Positions 18,981 through 28,496 of a stretch of DNA of 64,000 bases are shown piece after piece (position 1 is the stretch's first letter; the number at the start of each line of letters is the position of its first letter). A program made the position numbers and the translations under genes. This DNA comes from Alteromonadaceae bacterium XY-R5 (GTDB lineage: Bacteria > Pseudomonadota > Gammaproteobacteria > Enterobacterales > Alteromonadaceae), in the NCBI GenBank assembly GCA_001660395.1, contig LXWE01000001.1:682001-746000 (forward strand). The letters are read 5' to 3'. The notes beneath the pieces were generated by a model, which did no database searches, was not told where the DNA came from, and saw only the letters and a program-made list of their open reading frames with translations.

Positions 18981-19895
18981 ATGGCAGCAAACCAATCAAC
19001 TATTACCCATTTAAAGCAGTTGGAAGCGGAAAGCATCCATATTATCAGGGAAGTAATGGCCGAATTCGATAATCCGGTAATGCTCTATTCTATCGGTAAA
19101 GATTCGTCTGTTTTGCTTCACCTGGCGCGTAAGGCGTTTGCCCCGGGCAAAATTCCGTTCCCTCTTCTTCACGTTGATACCACCTGGAAATTCCGTGAGA
19201 TGATCGAATTCCGCGACCATATGGCGAAGAAATACGATCTGGATTTACTGGTACATATCAACCAGGAAGGCGTAGACATGAACATTAGCCCGTTCGTGCA
19301 TGGTAGCGCCAAACACACAGACATCATGAAAACAGCCAGCCTGAAACAGGCCCTGAACAAATATAAGTTCGATGCCGCGTTTGGTGGTGCCCGTCGTGAC
19401 GAAGAAAAATCTCGTGCGAAAGAGCGTGTGTATTCTTTCCGTGATGAAAACCACCGCTGGGATCCAAAAAACCAGCGTCCAGAATTGTGGAACATCTATA
19501 ACTCGCAAATTAACAAAGGCGAGAGCATCCGTGTATTCCCTATGTCTAACTGGACGGAACTGGACATTTGGCAATATATCTATCAGGAAAACATCGAGAT
19601 CCCTTCTCTGTACCTGGCTAAGCCACGCCCTGTTGTCGAGCGCGATGGCGTACTGATCATGGTAGACGACGAGCGTATGCCGCTTGAAGAAGGCGAAAAA
19701 CCTGAAATGCGTTCGGTACGTTTCCGTACCCTGGGCTGCTACCCGCTAACCGGTGCCGTAGAATCTACCGCCAGCACCCTGCCAGAAGTCATTCAGGAAA
19801 TGCTGCTGACCAAAACCTCCGAGCGTCAGGGCCGTGTCATTGACCACGATTCTGCCGGTTCTATGGAGAAGAAAAAAATGGAAGGATACTTCTAA
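18981..19895 (+). CDS. cysD: Sulfate adenylyltransferase subunit 2
   Basis: The 304-residue protein is the catalytic small subunit of ATP sulfurylase, which makes APS from sulfate and ATP with the GTPase CysN. The PP-loop [17 protein letters not shown] (about residues 38-54) binds ATP. Conserved [15 protein letters not shown] and the C-terminal [16 protein letters not shown] are typical CysD segments. E. coli CysD is 302 residues. It is the first gene of a sulfate activation operon and joins cysC by a TAATG overlap. Confidence 0.97.
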   Translation: MAANQSTITHLKQLEAESIHIIREVMAEFDNPVMLYSIGKDSSVLLHLARKAFAPGKIPFPLLHVDTTWKFREMIEFRDHMAKKYDLDLLVHINQEGVDMNISPFVHGSAKHTDIMKTASLKQALNKYKFDAAFGGARRDEEKSRAKERVYSFRDENHRWDPKNQRPELWNIYNSQINKGESIRVFPMSNWTELDIWQYIYQENIEIPSLYLAKPRPVVERDGVLIMVDDERMPLEEGEKPEMRSVRFRTLGCYPLTGAVESTASTLPEVIQEMLLTKTSERQGRVIDHDSAGSMEKKKMEGYF

Positions 19896-20491
19896 TGGCC
19901 ACCAACATTGTCTGGCATCAACACGACGTCAATAAAGAGACGCGTAGCCAAGCCTTAAACCAAAAGCCCCGTGTGCTTTGGTTAACCGGCTTAAGTGGTT
20001 CCGGCAAATCCACCATCTCTAACCTGCTGGAAAAGAAACTGGTTGAAGCTGGTAAGCACACTTATCTGCTCGATGGTGATAACGTTCGCCATGGCCTGTG
20101 CGGCGACTTAGGTTTCAGTGATAAAGACCGGGTTGAAAATATCCGTCGCATCAGCGAAGTCGCCAAACTGTTTGTGGATGCCGGTGTAATTGTACTAACC
20201 GCCTTCATTTCACCATTTCGCAGTGATCGCGACTATTGCCGCAACCTGCTGGGCGAAGGTGAATTTATTGAAGTATTTATCGATACCCCTCTGGAAGTGT
20301 GCGAACAGCGTGACCCTAAAGGCCTTTATAAAAAGGCGCGTCAGGGCGACATCAAAAATTTTACCGGTATCGATTCGGCTTATGAAGCCCCAGAAGCAGC
20401 CGAAGTACATTTACGTTATAGCGGACAGTCTGCAGAAGAATCTGCTGAGCAACTGTTTGCGCTGTTAACCGAAAAAGGACTTTTAGATTAA
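19895..20491 (+). CDS. cysC: Adenylylsulfate (APS) kinase
   Basis: The 198-residue enzyme phosphorylates APS to PAPS with ATP. Walker [10 protein letters not shown] is at about residues 33-41, followed by the typical [16 protein letters not shown] and [10 protein letters not shown] blocks. Length matches E. coli CysC (201). It lies between cysD and cysQ with one-base TAATG overlaps on both sides, so the proteins should be made in linked amounts. Confidence 0.97.
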   Translation: MATNIVWHQHDVNKETRSQALNQKPRVLWLTGLSGSGKSTISNLLEKKLVEAGKHTYLLDGDNVRHGLCGDLGFSDKDRVENIRRISEVAKLFVDAGVIVLTAFISPFRSDRDYCRNLLGEGEFIEVFIDTPLEVCEQRDPKGLYKKARQGDIKNFTGIDSAYEAPEAAEVHLRYSGQSAEESAEQLFALLTEKGLLD

Positions 20492-21279
20492 TGCAAAGCG
20501 TTGAATTAGCTGAAAAGATTAGCGAAATCGCGGTGAAAGCCGGGGATGCCATCATGGTCATCTATGCAAAGGATTTCGCTATCTACGAAAAATCTGACGA
20601 AAGTCCCCTGACAGAAGCCGATTTAGCCGCCCATAACATCATTATGGAAGGGTTGAAGGCGGTATCTGATTTGCCGGTACTGTCAGAAGAATCGGCCAAT
20701 ATCGATTGGCAAACCCGCCAGCAATGGGATGACTACTGGTTAGTCGATCCTCTTGACGGCACCAAAGAATTTATTAAGAAAAACGGTGAATTCACGGTCA
20801 ACATCGCGCTGATTAGCCAGGGTAAACCTGTGCTAGGCGTAGTCTACGCTCCGGCACTGAAAACGACTTATGCAGGCGTTGCCGGTGCAGGTGCCTGGAA
20901 AATTGTTGACGGCGTAAAAACTGCTATCCAGCCAAAAGCCCATGACGGCGAAGAGTGCTGGAAGGTGGTAGGTAGCCGCTCGCACCAGAGCCCGGAAATA
21001 CAAGCCTTGCTTGAAAGCCTGGGTGGCGAAGCTGAGTTGGTGGCGATGGGCAGTTCATTGAAACTGTGTCTGGTCGCCGAAGGCAAGGCCCATTTGTACC
21101 CTCGCCTTGGTCCAACGTCTGAGTGGGATACAGGTGCAGCCCAGGCCGTAGTAGAAGCTGCCGGCGGTAAAGTGACTGTCATTGATGACAGTGCTAATGC
21201 CTTGAAAGCCGACGCGGCGCCTCTGCTGTACAACCAAAAAGAATCCGTTTTGAACCCTTATTTCTTAGTGAGCTGCTAA
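20491..21279 (+). CDS. cysQ: 3'(2'),5'-bisphosphate nucleotidase CysQ
   Basis: This 262-residue inositol-monophosphatase-fold enzyme hydrolyses PAP, the by-product of PAPS use, to AMP. Metal-binding motifs are visible: the glutamates in LSEESA, the motif DPLDGTKEF (about residues 85-93), and WDTGAAQAVVEAAGG near the C-terminus. Placement between cysC and cysN ties removal of PAP directly to its production. E. coli CysQ (246 residues) is encoded elsewhere. Confidence 0.95.
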   Translation: MQSVELAEKISEIAVKAGDAIMVIYAKDFAIYEKSDESPLTEADLAAHNIIMEGLKAVSDLPVLSEESANIDWQTRQQWDDYWLVDPLDGTKEFIKKNGEFTVNIALISQGKPVLGVVYAPALKTTYAGVAGAGAWKIVDGVKTAIQPKAHDGEECWKVVGSRSHQSPEIQALLESLGGEAELVAMGSSLKLCLVAEGKAHLYPRLGPTSEWDTGAAQAVVEAAGGKVTVIDDSANALKADAAPLLYNQKESVLNPYFLVSC

Positions 21280-21282
21280 TCC

Positions 21283-22695
21283 ATGAACAACGAAAACGAA
21301 TTATTGAAAAGCGATATTCTCGCCTATCTGGAACAACATGAACAAAAGGACCTGCTGCGTTTTCTGACATGCGGCAGCGTAGACGATGGTAAGAGTACCC
21401 TTATTGGTCGTCTGCTACACGACTCAAAAATGATCTTTGAAGATCAGTTGGCTGCGATTACCAAAGACAGTAAAAAAGTCGGCACCACGGGTGAAGAAGT
21501 TGATCTGGCTCTGCTGGTAGATGGTCTGCAGTCAGAGCGCGAGCAAGGTATTACTATCGACGTCGCTTACCGTTATTTCTCTACTGAAAAGCGTAAGTTT
21601 ATCATCGCTGACACCCCAGGACATGAACAGTATACCCGTAACATGGTGACTGGGGCCTCTACCTGTGATTTGGCCATTATTCTGGTGGATGCCCGTGGTG
21701 GGGTGAAAACCCAAACCCGTCGTCACTCTTTCCTGGTCTCCCTGCTGGGTATCAAGCACGTGATCGTGGCCATCAACAAGATGGACCTGAAGGATTACAG
21801 CGAAGAAGTATATGAGTCGATCAAGGCGGATTACCTGGAGTTCTCTAAACAGTTAGATATTCCAGACATCCAGTTTATCCCTCTGTCTGCCCTGAAAGGC
21901 GACAACGTGGTAAACAAGAGCGAAAGCATGCCCTGGTACAATGGCGACCCGTTGATGACGATGCTGGAAAATATCCAAATTGGTGATTACACCAATACCA
22001 GTGATTTCCGCTTCCCGGTCCAGTACGTGAGCCGTCCGGATCTGAACTTCCGTGGTTTCGCCGGTACTGTGGTATCGGGTGAAATTGCCAAAGGCGATGA
22101 AATCGTGACACTGCCTTCCGGTAAAAAGTCTAAGGTGAAGTCTATTGTTACCTTCGAAGGTGAACATGACAAAACCACCGCGCCTCTGGCAGTAACTTTA
22201 ACGCTGGAAGACGAAATCGATATCTCTCGTGGTGATATGATCGTTAAGCCTGACAACATGCCGTTGCACAGCAATACTTTCAAAACTCACCTGGTGTGGA
22301 TGGCAGAAGAAGCGATGATGCCTAACAAACAATACGGTATTAAATTCGCGACCAAATTTGTACCAGGTTCTATCACCTCTATCGATTACCAAATCGATGT
22401 AAACACCATGGAACATAAAGATGCTGTGCATCTGAACCTGAACGAAATCGCGGTAGTGGATCTGAAACTGACGCAACCTGTGGCCTGCGACCCGTACACC
22501 AAAAACCGTGGAACCGGTGCCTTTATCGTGATCGATCGCCTGACCAACAGCACTGTAGGTGCAGGTATGATTATCAGCGAAGCCGAAGATAGCGCAGCGA
22601 GTGATGCACAGTTCAGTGAATTTGAACTGGAATTAAATGCCCTGGTGAGAAAACACTTCCCACACTGGCAGGCACTGGATTTATCCAAACTGTAA
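21283..22695 (+). CDS. cysN: Sulfate adenylyltransferase subunit 1
   Basis: The 470-residue protein is an elongation-factor-like GTPase that drives ATP sulfurylase with CysD. G-motifs are clear: G1 [15 protein letters not shown] (about residues 31-45), G3 [12 protein letters not shown], and G4 NKMDL. Beta-barrel EF-Tu-like domains follow. It is a stand-alone CysN rather than the CysNC fusion, which fits the separate cysC. The gene lies 3 bases after cysQ; its distance from cysD, with two genes between, is less common than the adjacent cysDN order. Confidence 0.97.
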   Translation: MNNENELLKSDILAYLEQHEQKDLLRFLTCGSVDDGKSTLIGRLLHDSKMIFEDQLAAITKDSKKVGTTGEEVDLALLVDGLQSEREQGITIDVAYRYFSTEKRKFIIADTPGHEQYTRNMVTGASTCDLAIILVDARGGVKTQTRRHSFLVSLLGIKHVIVAINKMDLKDYSEEVYESIKADYLEFSKQLDIPDIQFIPLSALKGDNVVNKSESMPWYNGDPLMTMLENIQIGDYTNTSDFRFPVQYVSRPDLNFRGFAGTVVSGEIAKGDEIVTLPSGKKSKVKSIVTFEGEHDKTTAPLAVTLTLEDEIDISRGDMIVKPDNMPLHSNTFKTHLVWMAEEAMMPNKQYGIKFATKFVPGSITSIDYQIDVNTMEHKDAVHLNLNEIAVVDLKLTQPVACDPYTKNRGTGAFIVIDRLTNSTVGAGMIISEAEDSAASDAQFSEFELELNALVRKHFPHWQALDLSKL

Positions 22696-22717
22696 TTAAC
22701 AGGAAGCAAACTACTTT

Positions 22718-24445
22718 ATGGACTTTAGCCAGTTACTGGTTTTAGGGATATTTGCTTCAACGATTGCGGCGCTTATCTTATCCGATAAGCGCCCTTCTTT
22801 TATCTTCGCAGCGGCCATTCTGACACTTATCGCCGGACAGCAATTAACGCTGGAAGATATCGCGGCAAATCTGACCAACAAAGGCCTGGTCACCCTGGTT
22901 TTACTGCTCTTAGTCAGTAACGCCGTTGATAAAACCGCTTTTATTAAGCGCCTTGGTCGTACCCTGGTTACCAAAAGTTTTAACCGTAGTTTCTGGCGGT
23001 TATTTGGGATCACCTTTGCATCTTCTGCTCTGCTGAATAATACGGCAGTGGTCGCCAGCCTGATTGGGCCGGTGAAACAAAATCAATACCATCCATCATC
23101 ACGCCTGCTGATCCCTCTGTCTTATTCGGCCATTTTGGGCGGTACCGTGACCTTAATAGGTACCTCAACCAACCTGATCGTCGACAGCTTTTTAGTTGAG
23201 CATGGTCATCCCGGCTTTGCCTTTTGGGATTTTACCCTGTTTGGTCTGGTGGCAGGTTTAAGCTGTGGCTTATTGATGTTCTTACTCAGCCCCTTATTAC
23301 CCGCTCTGGAAAAGAAAGAAGCTCCAACCACCCAGTATTTTATTGAAGCCAAAGTCAGTGAAGACTCTGAGTTGGTCGGTAAAAGCATTGAACAAAATCA
23401 TCTGCGAAATTTGCCTGAGTTGTTTTTGGTTGAAATTGTGCGTAACAACCAGCTTATCAGCCCGGTAACACCGGATATCGTGATTGAAGCCAAAGATAAG
23501 CTAATCTTCTCAGGTAACGTGCGACGGGTTGAAAACCTTAGCCATATCAAAGGCCTGACCCTGTTTGCCGAAAATGACGGCTTGTTACGGGAAAATCTAA
23601 CCGAAGTGGTGGTCTCCAACCGCGCCCCAATTATCGGTAAAACCCTCAAAGCTGTCGGCTTTCGCGCCCTGTTTGACGCTGCCGTGGTAGCCATTCGCCG
23701 AGATGGCTCACAACTGTCCGGTAAGCTTGGAGAAATCAAATTGCAGGCCGGCGATTTTATGTTGCTGGCGACTGGGCCGGATTTTGCCAAACGTCACAAT
23801 CTAACCAAGAACTTCTTTGTACTGTCTGAGCAAAAAATCCCGACCAAGCTCCCCTTATGGCAGGATGTGCTGACCTTGGGAGGCTTTGTACTAACAGTAG
23901 CACTTTCTGCTCTGGAACTGGTGCCTTTGGGAACAGGACTGCTGTTTTTCCTCGCTATTCTGGTGGCAGCGAAAATTACCGGCAGTAATGAAATTAAACG
24001 CAACCTTCCAGTCAATTTAGTCGTTGTGATTGTGGGCGCGCTCTCTTTGGCAACCGCGCTGGAACACAGTGGTGTGATTGTCGAATTAAATACCTGGCTG
24101 CAACCCATACTCGAAGGCTGTCCGCCCTTTGTTGCCTTAGTCGGTATTTATCTGGCAACGCTGCTGCTGACAGAGCTGGTCACCAATAATGCCGCCGCGG
24201 CACTGATGTTCCCCTTCGCCTGGGGATTATCACAGGCCCTGCAACTGGACATTATGCCCTTTGCGCTGGCCGTCGCCTTTGCCGCCAGTGCCAGCTTTAT
24301 TTCACCTTTTGGCTATCAAACCAACCTGTTGGTATTCAGCGCCACCGATTTAAAGTTTAAGCACTTCGCCCGCATTGGCTTACCCGTGTCTGTCTGCTAT
24401 TCCAGCATTGTGTTGGTATTGCTGAAATGGCAGTTTGGGCTGTAA
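22718..24445 (+). CDS. SLC13-type permease with two RCK_C domains, probable sulfate importer
   Basis: The 575-residue membrane protein has N- and C-terminal blocks of hydrophobic helices and a central soluble stretch (about 205-370) with two TrkA-C (RCK_C) modules, seen as YFIEAKVSEDSELVGKSIEQ and EVVVSNRAPIIGKTLKAVGF. The family signatures GTSTNLIVDSF and NNAAAALMFPFAWG, the two inverted ion/substrate motifs of the divalent anion:sodium symporters, are present. Related proteins are sulfate transporters in algae and bacteria. As the last gene of the cys operon it probably imports sulfate. Substrate assignment is inferred from context. Confidence 0.87.
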   Translation: MDFSQLLVLGIFASTIAALILSDKRPSFIFAAAILTLIAGQQLTLEDIAANLTNKGLVTLVLLLLVSNAVDKTAFIKRLGRTLVTKSFNRSFWRLFGITFASSALLNNTAVVASLIGPVKQNQYHPSSRLLIPLSYSAILGGTVTLIGTSTNLIVDSFLVEHGHPGFAFWDFTLFGLVAGLSCGLLMFLLSPLLPALEKKEAPTTQYFIEAKVSEDSELVGKSIEQNHLRNLPELFLVEIVRNNQLISPVTPDIVIEAKDKLIFSGNVRRVENLSHIKGLTLFAENDGLLRENLTEVVVSNRAPIIGKTLKAVGFRALFDAAVVAIRRDGSQLSGKLGEIKLQAGDFMLLATGPDFAKRHNLTKNFFVLSEQKIPTKLPLWQDVLTLGGFVLTVALSALELVPLGTGLLFFLAILVAAKITGSNEIKRNLPVNLVVVIVGALSLATALEHSGVIVELNTWLQPILEGCPPFVALVGIYLATLLLTELVTNNAAAALMFPFAWGLSQALQLDIMPFALAVAFAASASFISPFGYQTNLLVFSATDLKFKHFARIGLPVSVCYSSIVLVLLKWQFGL

Positions 24446-24465
24446 TAGAAGTCCTCAATACCACG

Positions 24466-24493
24466 AAAAAGGCTTACTCAGGTAAGCCTTTTT
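24466..24493. terminator. Bidirectional terminator between SLC13 and PAS-GGDEF-EAL genes
   Basis: GGCTTAC (24471-24477) pairs with GTAAGCC (24482-24488), with A-run and T-run on the outer sides. It lies between two convergent genes and should terminate both. Confidence 0.92.
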
Positions 24494-24520
24494 TCTTACG
24501 GAGCGTGCATGCTTCCCGTA

Positions 24521-27500
24521 TCAATGTATGTGCTGCATATACTCCAACAGCGCCTTTTCTGTGAGGGGTTTACTGAATAAATAGCCCTGAAAATAATCGC
24601 ATTCCAGTGACGCCAGGGTTTCTTTTTGGGTTGAGGTTTCTACCCCTTCAGTCACCACTTTAATTCCTATTTTCTTGGCTAATTCAATCACACACTGGCA
24701 TAAGTGATAATCCAGCTGGTTTGATTCGATTGCAGAAACGAATACCTTATCGATTTTGAGGTAATCGACTGGGTATTTCCGCAAATAAGTGAGCGATGAA
24801 TAGCCAGTACCAAAATCATCAATCGCTATTTTCACGCCTAAATCGTGATAGGCATGCAGCAGCTTTTGAGTTTGCGCAGAATCCTCTAAAAACGAATGCT
24901 CGGTAATCTCCAGCACCACATTTTCCCCTTTGAGTCCGAATTCGTGCAACTGCTGGCGAATGCGATCCACACATTCTTCATCCGCAAAAAAGCTAAACGG
25001 TGAAGCATTAATGGACACCTGAAAATCCAGACCAAACAGCCCCGTCCATCGACTTAGATGCGTTAACGCCTGTCTGAGCACAAACTCATCCACCTGACGA
25101 ATCAAACCATACTTTTCCGCCAAAGGAATGAACACATCAGGCGGTACAAACCCCAACTCAGGATGGTTCCAGCGTACCAGGACTTCAACCTTATCAACCC
25201 GTTGATCCGAAGCGTGGCAGATTGGCTGAAAAACCAGAAACAAATCATCATTCTGTAATGCCAGTTTAAGCTCCTGTACCAACAGATTGTCTTGCTTCAT
25301 TTCGGTTTCCAGTACACCCGAATAAAGCTGGTAGCGGTTCTTATTAGCCTTTTTCACCTGATACAGGGCGTTATCCGCACGATTCAACAGTACCGTCCGG
25401 CTTTTCCCGTCTTCCGGGAAAATCGAGATGCCAACGCTTGCAGTAAGTCCTACTGCAAGCCCCTGCACCTGTTGTATGTCGTTAACGGCTTTCATCACTT
25501 TCTGCGCAGCCTTTTTCACGCCCCCCAGATCGCAAAAGCCAAAAAGACAGATTAGGAATTCATCAGCCCCTAATCGACCGACTTCATCGGAACCACGAAT
25601 ATGGCATTGCAGCTCGTTCGCCACTGTCGCCAATACCTGATCACCGAAGGCTTGCCCATATTGCTGATTGATCTTGCTGAAGTTATCCAGATTCAGCGAC
25701 AGCAGCGCAAACTTTTTGCCCCTTACCTGCGATAACTGAATGAGTTCATCCACACAATTTAGTATGCCTTCCCGGTTCAGAATCCCCGTCAAACCATCGT
25801 AATTACTTTGTCGGGAAAGTTGTTTTTCCTGTTCAATTTCTTTGGTGATATCACGGGCTATTTTTGAAAAACCCGTGACCCTGCCATACACGTCGAAGAT
25901 AGGCGAGATGGACACAGACGCAAAAATTTTACGTCCGTCTTTATGCATCCGAGTAGTACGAAAATGTCGCACAGGCTTTCCGGCAAGTACACTTTTTAAC
26001 AGCTTATCTTCCTCGGCATAGCGTTCTTCCGGAAAGATAAGCGTAATATTCTGGCCAATCGCCTCCCATGCCTGATAACCGAACATCTTCTCAGCTGCGG
26101 AGTTCCAGGTTTCAATGGAGCCATCCAGGGATTTACTGATAATGGCATCTTCAGAAGACTCAACTAACGCCTTGAACTGTGCAATATGACGCTCATCCTG
26201 GACCTGTTCAGTTATATCTCGCGCAATTTTTGATGCGCCGATCACGCATCCAGACTCGTTAAAGATGGGAGATACATTGACAGAGACCTCAATGAGTTGA
26301 CCATCCTTACGTAAACGTTTTGAGCGAAAATGTTCGATAGACTCTCCCTGTGCGATGCGTTTTAGAATTTCAGCCTCTTCGTATTTACGCTCATGGGGGA
26401 AAAGCTTGAGCAGTGTATCGCCCACCATCTCCTGTTCACTGTAACCAAATATCCGCTCAGCGCCCTTGTTCCAGGTCAGCACTCTTCCATCCAGGGTTTT
26501 ACTGACAATCGCATCATCACAAGACCAGACCAGGGCTTTAAAATGGGCAAGATGCGTCTCCTGCTGCCGATGCCCGGAGATATCACGGGCAATTTTTGAT
26601 GCTCCCACAATTTCGCCCTTCAAATTGCGGATTGGAGACAGTTTCACCGATACAAAGACTGCATGTCCGTCTTTGTGGAGTCTGATTGTTTCAAAGTCCC
26701 GAATTGAGTCTCCCTTAGCGATCTTGCTTAAGAAAATCTCTTCTTCCTGATACCTGTCTGGCGGAAAGATCTTCAACATCTTCTGACCGATCATTTCATT
26801 GGCCGAATAACCAAACATTCTGCTGGCACCGTCATTCCAGGTGGTAATAGTGCCATCCAATGTCTTACTGACAATGGCATCATCAGCTGAGTTGACGATT
26901 GCCTCATAATGTTTGGAAATATGATCATGGCGAAGAAAGGGCGAGATATCACGAGCGATCATGGAAACGCCAACCACCGCACCATATTCATCCCGAATCG
27001 GCGACAGAGTGATCATCACATCAATCATCAGACCGGACTTAGTCACCCGTTTGGTATAAAACGCCTGGGCTGAGAAGCCAATTGTCACCCTGGCAAGGAC
27101 TTCTTTGTCCTCGCTTTTTCTATCCGCAGGTACCAGCAACGAGACACTCTCGCCCAATATTTCAGCCGCTGTATAGCCAAACAAGGCTTCTGCTCCATTG
27201 TTCCATGTCAGTATGGTGCCATCCAGAGACTGGCTAACAATGGCGTCCGAGGCATGATTAACGATTCGCTGGAGTTGTTTAGCATGCAGGTCGAGTCGAT
27301 TTTGAGCGCTGATATCTCTGACAACCAAAGACAGGCCAAGCAACTGCCCCGCAGCATCGTTTAGCGGTGATAAACAGACTGAGACATTTAAGGGTTTCCC
27401 GCTTTTATGTAATCTCACCGTTCGAAAATGTTCAACTCGCAGCCCTTGCAGGATTTGAGCTTGGAATTGTTCTTCTTCCAACATTCGCTCCGGTGGGAAC

Positions 27501-27682
27501 AAGGGCGCCATGCTTTGCCCCAGCATTTCAGCACGCAGATAGCCGAACAGTGACTCAGCACCTTTATTCCAGCTGGTGATCACGCCATTGAGGGATTTGG
27601 TAATGATAGCGTCCTGACAATCACGGACGATGGATTCGATAAATGTGACAGTTGCGGAAGACTGAGAGTGTAGTGACATCAT
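24521..27682 (-). CDS. Five-PAS, GGDEF and EAL domain c-di-GMP signalling protein
   Basis: I take the start at ATG 27682 (a second ATG follows directly) because AAGGAAC lies 2-5 bases upstream; an earlier ATG at 27736 has no such site. The product is 1053 residues without membrane helices. Five PAS domains carry the core DAI-x(4-5)-LDG/LNG-x-I-x-x-W-N at residues 24, 146, 268, 390 and 512, exactly 122 apart. The diguanylate cyclase domain (about 628-790) has GADEF at 705-709 instead of GGDEF, suggesting loss of cyclase activity. The EAL domain (about 800-1050) keeps catalytic residues: EVL in place of EAL, LEITE, DDFGTGYSS, YLKID, TEGVET. I infer a cytoplasmic PAS-regulated c-di-GMP phosphodiesterase. 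Confidence 0.93.
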   Translation of the reverse strand: MMSLHSQSSATVTFIESIVRDCQDAIITKSLNGVITSWNKGAESLFGYLRAEMLGQSMAPLFPPERMLEEEQFQAQILQGLRVEHFRTVRLHKSGKPLNVSVCLSPLNDAAGQLLGLSLVVRDISAQNRLDLHAKQLQRIVNHASDAIVSQSLDGTILTWNNGAEALFGYTAAEILGESVSLLVPADRKSEDKEVLARVTIGFSAQAFYTKRVTKSGLMIDVMITLSPIRDEYGAVVGVSMIARDISPFLRHDHISKHYEAIVNSADDAIVSKTLDGTITTWNDGASRMFGYSANEMIGQKMLKIFPPDRYQEEEIFLSKIAKGDSIRDFETIRLHKDGHAVFVSVKLSPIRNLKGEIVGASKIARDISGHRQQETHLAHFKALVWSCDDAIVSKTLDGRVLTWNKGAERIFGYSEQEMVGDTLLKLFPHERKYEEAEILKRIAQGESIEHFRSKRLRKDGQLIEVSVNVSPIFNESGCVIGASKIARDITEQVQDERHIAQFKALVESSEDAIISKSLDGSIETWNSAAEKMFGYQAWEAIGQNITLIFPEERYAEEDKLLKSVLAGKPVRHFRTTRMHKDGRKIFASVSISPIFDVYGRVTGFSKIARDITKEIEQEKQLSRQSNYDGLTGILNREGILNCVDELIQLSQVRGKKFALLSLNLDNFSKINQQYGQAFGDQVLATVANELQCHIRGSDEVGRLGADEFLICLFGFCDLGGVKKAAQKVMKAVNDIQQVQGLAVGLTASVGISIFPEDGKSRTVLLNRADNALYQVKKANKNRYQLYSGVLETEMKQDNLLVQELKLALQNDDLFLVFQPICHASDQRVDKVEVLVRWNHPELGFVPPDVFIPLAEKYGLIRQVDEFVLRQALTHLSRWTGLFGLDFQVSINASPFSFFADEECVDRIRQQLHEFGLKGENVVLEITEHSFLEDSAQTQKLLHAYHDLGVKIAIDDFGTGYSSLTYLRKYPVDYLKIDKVFVSAIESNQLDYHLCQCVIELAKKIGIKVVTEGVETSTQKETLASLECDYFQGYLFSKPLTEKALLEYMQHIH

Positions 27683-27970
27683 CAGTTCCTTCTGAGTTGT
27701 ATGACTTGCCTGTCCATCGGCAGTAAAAAACTGCACCCAAGAGCAACGATTCGCCCTTAAAAAACAAGTCCACTAAAGATTATACTTTTCGTTTCTCAGC
27801 GCTCCTTACACCTTAGAGAATAAAATTCCACTTTGCCAAGTTTCAGCCGGTTTAAATGTGCGAAGGCAGAAATCGACTGTTTAGCCCAATAGATGAAATA
27901 TGACATGAGGCAGAATCTGAGGTTGCTATCAGCGGATCTTTCCCCACGCCGATAGCAAGCCGAGATGTAT

Positions 27971-28477
27971 CTACGCCGCCGAACTTTGGCTATAGCGATG
28001 GAAACCGTCGAAGTCCCGTTTTCCTAAAGAAACACCCTGACTGCGAGCGATAGCGTAAACCATGCTCAGATGAAAGAAGAAGTTGGGCAGTATGTAATGA
28101 CCGATAAATTCCTGCGGCGGCAGAGCGACTTTACCTTCTCCTGCGTCATCCGTAATGACATCAGGCAAATGAATACGCTCACGTTGGCACAAATGCAATT
28201 GCTGATGCAGGTATTCAGTAGTTTGACTGACCTGTTGTTTCAGCGCCACTAAACCTGGTTCTGACGCATCAAAACGTAAAACCTCCTGCCCCATCAATGG
28301 GCAGGTACCACGTAAAGCAAAGTTGCAGGTAATTTTAACCTGAGTGGATAGCGGCATCATATCGTCGATTAACGCATCATCAACGATATCTTCACGCTGT
28401 TCTCTGGCGAGCTTATCCAGTATGCCCTGAAGTTGAGTTAAGTAACGAATAAATAGGCTAATGGTCTGAAACTGCAT
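27971..28477 (-). CDS. DUF1993 domain-containing protein
   Basis: This 168-residue soluble protein is recognised as DUF1993 from its helical layout and the segments ITCNFALRGTCPLMGQE and GHYILPNFFFHLSMVYAIARSQGVSLGKRDF. The family resembles DinB-like four-helix bundles, and its function is unknown. AAGGAG lies 8 bases ahead of the ATG. It lies 19 bases downstream of the ABC permease gene and so is probably the third gene of that operon. A link to the exporter is inferred only from position. Confidence 0.82.
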   Translation of the reverse strand: MQFQTISLFIRYLTQLQGILDKLAREQREDIVDDALIDDMMPLSTQVKITCNFALRGTCPLMGQEVLRFDASEPGLVALKQQVSQTTEYLHQQLHLCQRERIHLPDVITDDAGEGKVALPPQEFIGHYILPNFFFHLSMVYAIARSQGVSLGKRDFDGFHRYSQSSAA

Positions 28478-28496
28478 CCATGTTTCTCCTTAATGC

